In this document: one piece after another, positions 1 to 8,866 of the stretch
Numbering within the stretch: position 1 is the stretch's first letter
How the letters are laid out: every line of letters begins with the position of its first letter
NCBI GenBank assembly: GCA_028826165.1
Contig: JAPDFW010000070.1
Coordinates: 1,371,501 to 1,435,500, forward strand
DNA from: Anaeramoeba ignava
Taxonomy: Eukaryota > Metamonada > Anaeramoebidae
Direction of reading: 5' to 3'
DNA length: 64,000 nucleotides
The notes under the pieces: model-generated
Seen by the model: the letters and a program-made list of their open reading frames with translations, nothing else
Databases searched by the model: none
What the model was told of the DNA's origin: nothing
Program-made: the position numbers and the translations under genes

Positions 1-305
1 TTTTTAAAATTTTCATTTTAAATGATTTTGATTTTAATTTTAAATCATTTTGATTTTTTTTAATAATTTTAATTTTTAATTTTAAAATTATCTTCTTTTT
101 TTAAATTCTTAAATTATTATTTTTGTTTTTAAAATTTAAAAGAAAATGATAAATTAAAATTTTTTAATTTTTAAATCTCTCTTTTTATAAATTAATCATT
201 TTTTTTGAAAATAATTGATTAAATAATTAAATATTTCATTTTTAAAATAATAAATTAATCTTGATTTTAAATTATTTAAAAAATAAATTAAAAAAAAATG
301 AAAAA
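1..305. other. A/T-only intergenic stretch
   Basis: Almost pure A and T with short runs, and no open frame or structure I can support. It lies 3' of the minus-strand gene that ends at 306. Confidence 0.6.
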
Positions 306-804
306 TTAAAAATGAATAAATACTTTTTCCATTTTTTTAAAATTAAAATCATCTTCTTCTTGAGAATTATAAAGAGATTTTTTTTCAAAATTAAGAATTA
401 ATGAAAGAGATTTGGCAATTCCTTTGTTTTCTTCTTCAATTTTTAAAAAAATTAAATCAAGACATTTTCGAAAAAAATTATTAATTAATTGAGTTGTTTT
501 TGTTTTGAATTGAGGTTCAAATTCATAAATAGAATTAATCATTTCATAAAGATAATTTTCTAAAAAAACAAATTCTTTTTCTTTTTCAAATTTTCCTTCA
601 ATTATTTTATTAATTTCTTTTTCAATTTTTTGGATACATTCAATCACATTCTTTTCTTTTTGATTTTTGTTTTTAAAATTTTCTGAATTAAATTGAATTA
701 GTTTGAATTAATTTAAATTAATTATTTTAATTCTTTTTATTTAATTACGACTTAATAAAGAAGCTAAAATATTATCATAATCTTCAAATTTGTTTTAATT
801 CCAT
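306..804 (-). CDS. Small hypothetical protein, two exons
   Basis: Not recognised. The main exon (about 306-682) encodes a charged, probably helical protein rich in E, K, I and F, starting near IECIQKIEKEI and ending in EDDFNFKKMEKVFIHF. A short upstream exon (about 749-804) fits through a GT-AG intron (about 683-748, GTAATT...TTCAG) with matching phase, giving LASLLSQNFKNKN before IECIQ. The only upstream ATG (about 804) is one base out of frame with that exon, across a run of four A. One homopolymer miscall would restore it; otherwise the start is an internal ATG near 647. The gene diverges from the coiled-coil gene at 1028, so the 220-bp gap must hold both promoters. Confidence 0.5.
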
Positions 805-1027
805 TTTTAAAAAAAAAGGAAAAAATGAAAAAAATTAAATAAAAAAATTTTTTTTAAACAAAAAAAAGTGGACAATTTTGTTTTTTTGCTTTTATTTCCC
901 TTTTTTTTTTGGAATTTAATAAATAAATTGGAATAAAAAGAGGAATTGAATTTTGAATTATTTTAAAAAAATAAATAAATTGAATTTTCATTTTTTTCAT
1001 TTTTTTCATTTTTTTTATTTTTTAAAA

Positions 1028-4000
1028 ATGTTTAGAAAAATATTTGGAAGAAAGAAAAAAGATCAAGAAAAACCAAAACAAGATAATCCAAAAACTTCTG
1101 GAGAAAATAATAAAGTATCAAAAGAAGAACCACAACCACAACCACAAGCTAAAGATATGTTTTCAGGATTATCAATGAATCCTCAACCAATAACGTAAAT
1201 TTAAAATTTTAAATAAAATTATAAATTAAATTTTAAATTTGGAATTTTTTAAATTAACAAAAAAAAAGACCAAAAGAACCAATTCAAACATTTTCTACAG
1301 TTCAAAATCAACCAAATCAAACTCGTTCAAGTTTTGATTTTTTGAATAAAACCCCAAATAAAAAACAAAATGAATTTCAAACAAAAAATAAAAATGAAAA
1401 TCAAGAAAAATCTCAAGAATTTCAATCATCTTTTTCATTTATTTCTTCACCTTCTAAAATTAAAACATATTCAACAACATCTGAATCAGATACACCCAAT
1501 ACACAAGAAAGTAAATTTACATATTAGATGAATTTAATTAAAATTTAATTAAAATTAAATTCAAAATTTAATTCAAAATAAATTCAAAAATTAAATCCAA
1601 AATTTAATTCAAAATTCAATTCAAAATTTAATTCAAAATTAATTCAAAATTAATTTAAAATTTAATTCAAAAATAAATTCAAAATTAATTTCAAAATTTA
1701 AATTCAAAATTAAATTCAAAATAAATTCAAAATTAAATTTAAAATTTAATTCAAAATTTAATTCAAAATTTAAATTCAAAATTTAATTCAAAATTTAATT
1801 CAAAAATTAAATTCAATTCGAAATTCAAAATTTAAATTTAAAATTAAATTCAAAATTAAATTCAAAATAAATTCAAAATTAAATTCAAAATTAATTTCAA
1901 AATTAATTCAAAATAAATCCAAAATTAATTCAAAATTCAATTCAAAATTTAAATTCAAAATAAATTCAAATTAAATTCAAAAATTAAATTCAAAAAATAA
2001 ATTCAAAATTAAATTCAAAATTCAATTCAAATTAAATTTAAAATTAAATTCAAAATTAAATTCAAATTTAATCCAAAAATTAAATTCAAAATTAATTCAA
2101 AATTAAATTCAAAATTCAAAATTTGATTTAAAAAGGAACAAGACATCCAATAAAAAAGTCAGTTACAAAAAGAAGACACAAACACAAAAAATCACCCAAT
2201 AAAACAGAACTAAAAGAAGAAAAGAATATTACTGAGCAGCAAAAATCACAAAATTTATTCAATATGTTAGATATAAAAGACGAATCAAAAATGGAATTTT
2301 TTCAACTTTTACAAAAAGATATGAATCAAACAGAACAAAAACAAGAACCAAAACAAGAAGATAAAACAAAACAAAAAGAATCTGTTGATAAAGAACAAAA
2401 GAGTGCTGACGCTAGCCAAGAAGAAGATGATCAAAGTATAGAATCTGAGAATAAGAAAGAGCAAATAACAACCACAAAATTGGAGCAAAAAAATTCGAAA
2501 GATGAAGTTAAAGCAAAACAACAACAAAAACAAAAGGAATTTTCAATTCCAGAACCACAAATTCACACAACAAAAGAAATTGAAGATATTTCAAGCAAAT
2601 TCGCAATTTTAAACACAATAAAAACAAAACAGCAGAATTTAATTCAAAACCAAATTGAAATTTTTGAGGAACAAAAAAAATTAATTCAAGAAGAAAACCA
2701 AGCAAATATTTATTTGGAAACAAATACTAAATTGATTGAGGAATTATTTTCAAAAGATGAATTTGAAAAAATTGAAAATATTCAAAAGGAAAATGAAAAT
2801 TTGAAACAGAAAATCAAAAATATAAGAAAAAAAGATATTGGAAATCAAAAGAAAATATCGCAATCTGAAAACGAGAAAATCCAACAAATTCGCGAGGAAA
2901 TTGAAATTCACCACAAAAAAATACAAGATTTAACACAATTAAGATACACAAAAGAAGATCAATTGAGTGAATTTGAAAATGCTTCAAAAAAAGTATTGGA
3001 GCGATTAGAAAATAATATGGAATTGCAAAAAGATGAAACAAACCGCTTCAAAAAACAACTCGATGTGGATGTTGCTAATCTTGAGAAATTACGAGAGAAT
3101 TTAGAGAAAAAAGTCCAAAATGAAACTAATGAATTGCAACAAAAAAAAGACGAAGTTTCAAATGATATTAAAGAACTTGAAGTAATTTTATCACAATTTT
3201 TTGATGAAAGAAAATCTCAATTCATTTTGCAATATATTTAAAAAATATAAATATATAAATATAAATATTTTTAGGAAAATATTCACACAAACCAAGAAAC
3301 TCATAAAGAAAAAATTGCCCAAAAACAACAATTAGAAACTGATTTACAATCACTTAATTCCAAATTAAAACAAATTCAAGTCGAATTCCAAGATGAACAA
3401 AAAGAAATTGAAAAACAAAAAGCAAAATTAGAAGAGCAAATAAATATTTTGAAGGAAAAAGAAGAAGAATACAAACAATTAGAAGAGTTAAATGAAAATA
3501 AAAAACAAGAAATTTCGCAAAACAAAAAAAGGTTTGAAAAAGAACTTGAAAACCTTGAAAAAACAATTGAAGAATTTGAAGAGAATTTTCAAAAAATGAA
3601 GGAAATATCAAAAGAATCAGAAGAAAATCAAAAGAAACAAAAAGAGGAAATTTTAGAAGAAATGGATTTTTATGAGAAACAAATAAATCTTGAAGAATCA
3701 ATCGCATTAACTGACCAGAAAATTGAACAACTTACTTCACAATTCTTGATTGCAAACAATGAAGTTTCCAAAATTGAGTCTGAAATTAAAGCAGAAAAAT
3801 CATCCATTTCAGAACTTGAAACATCAAAACAAATTGCTATAAATGGAAGAAATTTTTCTCAAGCAAAAGAAATTTATACGAAAATTCAACAACTTCAAAA
3901 GAATTGTGATGATTTAGCAACTCTTTTGGATAAGAATTCTCTTCAACAAGAACAATATAGGCAAAATATTGAAAAAGAAAAGAAAAATCAACAAGATTTA

Positions 4001-4299
4001 GTTCAACAGTTTAATTCTTTTATTATGACTCAAAATACTGAAAGGAAGTCTATTTTAGAAAAAAGAATTTCAATTATTTCTGAAAAACTTAAAGATCAGT
4101 AAATTTATTTATAAAATTAAAATCAAATTAAAATTAAAATTAAATTCTCTTCTTCTTTTTATTTTATTTTATTTTATTTTATTTTTTTAGAAATCAATTA
4201 AACACTTTAGATAAAGAGATTCTTTCTTTAAAAATTCAAGTTTTTCAATCTGAAATGGTTTTACTTGGTGAAATACTTAATTCAATTAAAGAAAATTGA
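1028..4299 (+). CDS. Coiled-coil protein with UVR-like motif, five exons
   Basis: Exons are 1028-1194, 1269-1510, 2136-3181, about 3275-4098 and 4191-4299. All phases match and together give about 795 residues, stop TGA. I chose the ATG at 1028 (MFRKIFGRKKK) over an in-frame ATG at 953 because the latter would add only HFFHFFHFF-type residues. The first about 130 residues are Q/P/S/N-rich and probably disordered. From about residue 220 onward the protein is almost entirely E/K/Q coiled coil. Near the end, NGRNFSQAKEIYTKIQQLQ resembles the short UVR (UvrB/UvrC) helical motif. Function is unknown; a scaffold or cytoskeletal role is only inference. Intron 2 is repeat-filled, the other three are short. 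Confidence 0.8.
1511..2135 (+). repeat. Repeat-filled intron 2 of the coiled-coil gene
   Basis: Bounded by GTAAAT and AAAAAG, with phase 1 on both sides. It is filled with degenerate AATTCAAA/AATTTAAA units in which C occurs almost only as TCA or TCC. The reading frame runs on 17 nt past the donor before a TAG. Confidence 0.85.
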
Positions 4300-4961
4300 A
4301 AATAATAAAAGAAAGATCCTTTTCTCCTTTTTTTTAATAATAATATAAAATAAAATAAATAAAAAGCAAAAAAGTGGAAAAAATATCTTAAAAAGATGAC
4401 TAATCCAAAAAAAAAAAATTTTTTTGTTTTTTGTTTTTAATTTGTTTTTAATTTGTTTTTAAATTTGATCCTTTTAATTAAAATAAATTAATTTTAATAA
4501 AAATTTATAAATAAAAGAGATGACACAACTTTTTTAATTTGTTTTTTATTTTTTTATTATTAAATTGAAAAAGCAAAAAAGAATAAAAAAAAAGAATAAA
4601 AAAAAAAGAATAAAAAAAAAAGAATAAAAAAAAAAGAATAAAAAAAAAATGGATATTTTTTTATCAATAGGCTCTTAACTAATTCTTTGTACACAGATCA
4701 ATTTAAAATTTCAAATAAAATATTTTTTTATTATTATAAGTTTATTTTTTTTATAAAAATTTTTTATTATTTTAAAGATCAAAAAATAAATAAAATAAAA
4801 TAAAATAAATAAAAATTTTTTATTCAAAAGGGCAAGAATGGACTTAAATGTTTTGAATATTTAGAATCATTTTTCAATTTTATTTTTATTTAAATGACTT
4901 CGGGATTCTTTTCGAAATTTTTCTAAAAGAAATTTAATAAAAAAAAATTATTTTAAAAAAA
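4300..4961. other. Intergenic, homopolymer-rich
   Basis: Holds poly-T and poly-A runs, a TTTTCTCCTTTT element just after the upstream stop (about 4318), AAAGCAAA elements at about 4366 and 4571, and five tandem copies of GAATAAAAAAAAA at about 4581-4650. A short ATG frame at about 4893 (MTSGFFSKFF) has no donor site after it, and I do not call it an exon. Confidence 0.5.
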
Positions 4962-7161
4962 ATGAAAAAAAGCAGATAAGTGAACCAATAACAGAATTAA
5001 AAGATTTTTCAAATTCAATACTCAAAGATAATCAAGATGATATTGTGGAATCTTTGTTCTTAACACAAGATCCTTTTTTGCTATCAGGACCATTTATGGA
5101 TAACTTAGAATTTTTTAAAGAAAATGATAAAAAATTAGTCGATTTTAATATTAATGAAAAGAAGAATAATAATAATAATAATAATTTCGATAATACTTTT
5201 AATGGTTATATTTATGGTTCCAATAATTATGATGATCAAAATTTATTTTATGATGGCAAAATTGAAAATGAAATTCCTTATATTCCTTCTTATAATTCCA
5301 CTGAATCTGATTTTCTTGATAACTCAATAAGATTTTTGGAAGAATATTCAATTAAACAACATTTAGAAAAAGTAATTTTGAATTTTTTTAAACTAAATAT
5401 TAAATTAAATATTGAATTGATTTAAATATTAAATTAAATATTAATTTAAATATTGATTTAAATATTGATTTAAATATTGATTTAAATATTGAATTAAATA
5501 TTGATTTAAATATTGATTTAAATATTAAATTAAATATTGATTTAAATAATTTAAATATTGATTTAAATATTGATTTAAATATTGATTTAAATATTAATTT
5601 AAATATTGATTTAAATATTGATTTAAATATTGATTTAAATATTGATTTAAATATTGATTTAAATATTGATTTAAATATTGATTTAAATATTGATTTAAAT
5701 ATTGATTTAAATATTGATTTAAATATTGATTTAAATATTGATTTAAATGATTTAAAATATTGAATTAAATATTGATTTAAATATTGATTTTAAATATTGA
5801 TTTAAATATTGATTTAAATATTGAATTAAATATTGATTTAAATATTGATTTAAATATTGAATTAAATATTGATTTAAATATTGATTTAAATATTGATTTA
5901 AATATTGATTTAAATATTGATTTAAATATTGATTTAAATATTGATTTAAATATTAATTTAAATATTAAAATTGATTTAAATATTGATTTAAATATTGATT
6001 TAAATATTGAATTAGTATTGATTTAAATATTGATTTAAATATTGAATTTAAATATTGAATTAAATATTGATTTAAATATTGAATTAAATATTGATTTAAA
6101 TATTGAATTAAATATTGATTTAAATATTGATTTAAATATTGATTTAAATATTGATTTAAATATTGATTTAAATATTGAATTAAATATTGAATTAAATATT
6201 GATTTAAATATTGATTTAAATATTGATTTAAATATTGATTTAAATATTGATTTAAATATTGAATTAAATATTGAATTAAATATTGATTTAAATATTGATT
6301 TAAATATTGATTTAAAAATTGAATTAAATATTGATTTAAATATTGAATTAAATATTGAATTAAATATTGAATTAAATATTGATTTAAATATTGATTTAAA
6401 TATTGATTTAAATATTGATTTAAATATTGATTTAAATATTGATTTAAATATTGATTTAAATATTAAATTAAATATTGATTTAAATATTGATTTAAATATT
6501 GATTTGATTTGATTTGATTTGATTTGATTTGATTTGATTTGATTTGATTTGATTTGATTTGATTTGATTTGATTTGATTTAAATTTGTTTTTTCAATTAT
6601 TAGAATCCAGAAACAAAATTCATCTTATCTCAAAAAGATTCAGAAAATGAACAAAAAGAACAAACTCAAGAAACTAATTTTGAAACAATTTTAAATTCAA
6701 TAAAAAACATTTCATCAAAAATTGTAACGGGGAAAAAAAACACAAAAAAGAATCAAAGAAAAGAAGAGAGAATAAGAAAATTATTAGAAAAGATTATAGA
6801 TGAAGAGACTCAAAAATTTTTTCAAGCTCATTCAAGATTTGGAGAAAGATTAGATAAGATGGCTGAATTAAAACCAGAATTAATGATTGGATGGAAAAAA
6901 TTCACTTTCCAAGATTTTCGAAAAACAAAAATTCCACCAAAAAAAGTTGAAATTTCTGAAGATATCGTTTTTTTTATTGCTCTTTGTTTAATTGATCCAA
7001 ATTCTCCTAATTTTTTAAAAGATCTCAAAAGTAAAGAGAAAACAACAAGAAGAGGCTTAAGTAGATTTTTAACAAAAACAATGGAAATGAAGAATTTAAA
7101 ACTTTACAATCATGGTTATATGATTTGGGGAAGAAAGAATCAAAATCCATATAAATACTAA
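4962..7161 (+). CDS. Unknown-family protein, intact member of a tandem pair
   Basis: Not recognised. Exon 1 (to 5371) is acidic and N/D-rich with a poly-Asn stretch. Exon 2 (6604-7161) carries the conserved part: a basic patch KKNQRKEERIRK, then DEETQKFFQAHSRFGERLDK, then ELKPELMIGWKKFTFQDFRK and a C-terminal region ending near HGYMIWG. The last about 130 residues are nearly identical to the gene at 7537-8630, so this is a duplicated family. The acidic N-terminus followed by a compact basic domain could suit a nuclear or DNA-binding protein, but that is inference. The ATG at 4962 is one base out of frame with the exon across a run of seven A; one more A would give MKKKQISEPI. The intron is about 1.23 kb of 12-bp repeats. 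Confidence 0.7.
5372..6603 (+). repeat. Intron of 12-bp repeats ending in a GATTT array
   Basis: Starts GTAATT and ends ATTATTAG with phase 0 on both sides. It is a near-perfect array of AATATTGATTTA with variants AATATTGAATTA and AATATTAAATTA. The last part (about 6502-6578) switches to a perfect array of about 15 GATTT pentamers. The 12-bp unit leaves frames open (LNIDLNID), which explains the apparent ORFs at 5784-6512. No GT or AG occurs inside the unit. Confidence 0.9.
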
Positions 7162-7536
7162 TTTAGGTTATTAATTGGATTTTTATTATGAATCTAATTC
7201 TTAATCTAAATGTGCAATTCTTTTCTTTTTTTTTCTTTTTTTCATTTTATTTATTGAGATTTGAATTGATTTAAATTTTATAATTCTTTTTTTTAGAATT
7301 GAAGTTTAAATTGATTTAAATTGAAATGAGTAAAATGTTTTTTTTTCTCCTTTGTTCTTTTTTTTTTTCTCCTTTATTCTTTTTTTTTTTCTCCTTTATT
7401 CTTTTTTTTTTTTTTTTTTTGGATTTAAAAGAAAAATTTTTTTTTAAAAATAAAATTCATTTCTTTTTTAACTTTTTAACTTTTTATCTTTTTATCTTTT
7501 TATCTTTTTAAATTATTTTCTTTTTTAGCTTTTTAA
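7162..7536. other. Intergenic, T-rich with CTCCTTT repeats
   Basis: Separates the tandem paralogues. About 7340-7410 holds three CTCCTTTRTTC units embedded in poly-T, followed by four TTTTTAWCTTT units just before the next ATG. This is candidate promoter or leader sequence for the second paralogue, by inference. Confidence 0.4.
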
Positions 7537-8630
7537 ATGAATTATTTTAATTTCAACGAACAAATCAATCTTTCTGAATCAAATGATTTTTTTCCACTTT
7601 TTTTTTCACAAGAATTGTTGAATTTTCCTTCTTTAAATCAAGAAGATGAGATATTTCCATTACCGATCATTGAACAACAACCTGAACTTACAGATTCAGA
7701 TTCAATTCCTTTTCATGAACAAACAAATTTTGAATTAAGCAACACATTAGATGAAATGAATTTTGAAGAATCAGAAACAACTAATTTAGATCCACTCACA
7801 ACATCTTTTGAATTATCACATTTTCTTTCAACTTCAATCGATCTTTCCGTTCTAAATGAATCAAATTCGAATATTTCAATTCTGGATGAAATTGGAAAAT
7901 CAATTGAAATTCCAAAAACAAATTCAAATTCAAAATCAAATTCAAATTCAAATCCAAATTCAAATTCAAATTCAAATTCAAATTCAAATTCAAATCCAAA
8001 TTCAAATTCAAATTCAAATTCAAATCCAAATTCAAATTCAAATTCAAATTCAAATCCAAATTCAAATTCAAATTCAAATTCAAATCCAAATTCAAATCCA
8101 AATTCCAAATTCAAATTCAAATCCAAATTCAAATCCAAATTCAAATTCAAATCCAAATTCAAATCCAAATCCAAATTCAAATCCAAATTCAAATCCAAAT
8201 TCAAATCCAAATTCAAATTCAAATTCAAATTCAAATTCAAATTCAAATAAATCCCAAGAAATATTATCTTCTTTTGGAATTATAGATGAAGAAACTAGAA
8301 AATTTTTTCAAGCTCATTCAAGATTTGGAGAAAGATTAGATAAAGATGGCTGAATTAAAACCAGAATTAATGATTGGATGGAAAAAATTCACTTTCCAAG
8401 ATTTTCGAAAAACAAAAATTTCACCAAAAAAAGTTAAAATTTCCAAAGATGCAGTTCTTTTTATTGCTCTTTGTTTAATTGATCCAAATTCTCCTAATTT
8501 TTTAAAAGATCTCAAAAGTAAGATCAAAACAACAAGAAGAGCTTTAAGTAGATTTTTAACAAAAACAATGGAAATGAAGAATTTACAACGTTACAATCAT
8601 GGTTATATGATTTGGGGAAAGAATATTTAA
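7537..8630 (+). pseudogene. Frame-broken paralogue of the 4962-7161 gene
   Basis: The start MNYFNFNEQINLSE opens a D/E/S-rich N-terminus, then a long AATTCA/AATCCA hexamer array (7921-8247) read as (NS/NP)n. At about 8105 one extra C moves the frame, so the (NS)n frame becomes (KF)n. The true continuation, NKSQEILSSFGIIDEETRKFFQAHSRF, lies in another frame. At about 8341 one extra A (GATAAAGATGG, against GATAAGATGG in the paralogue) breaks the frame again inside a region otherwise nearly identical to the first copy. The rest of the conserved domain is intact up to MIWGKNI. It has no intron where its sister has 1.2 kb. Two one-base insertions suggest either a young pseudogene or assembly error. 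Confidence 0.65.
7921..8247 (+). repeat. Coding AATTCA/AATCCA hexamer array
   Basis: A hexanucleotide tract open in several frames on both strands: NS/NP, IQ and KF on plus; EF/GF, DL/NL and similar on minus. It sits inside the second paralogue's exon and causes many shadow ORFs. Confidence 0.9.
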
Positions 8631-8866
8631 ATATCCAAAAAAAAAATATAAAATTGTTTTTGTTTTTGATTTTGATTTTAGAATCTTTTTTTAATTAATA
8701 AATGTTTAAAAAAAAAAAATTAATTTAATCATTTTATATTTTCTCTTTTAAATAATTATTTTCTTTTAAATCATTTGGAAAGTTTTTTTAATTTGGATTA
8801 TTTTCCATTTTTATTATTAAATTTGGAAAAGAAAAAAAAATTGAATAAAAATTTTGCTTTTTAAAT

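Noticed and set aside
953-1027. Upstream ATG of the coiled-coil gene as the start
   Set aside because: It would add 25 residues of NYFKK/HFFHFF type coded by a TTTTTTCAT repeat. The ATG at 1028 is followed by ordinary coding sequence.
4893-4925. Short first exon MTSGFFSKFF for the 4962 gene
   Set aside because: No GT donor follows before the stop or before the next exon, so it cannot be joined.
5784-6512. Long ORFs of LNID repeats
   Set aside because: They lie wholly inside a GT-AG intron whose flanking exons join in frame. The 12-bp unit keeps frames open by period only.
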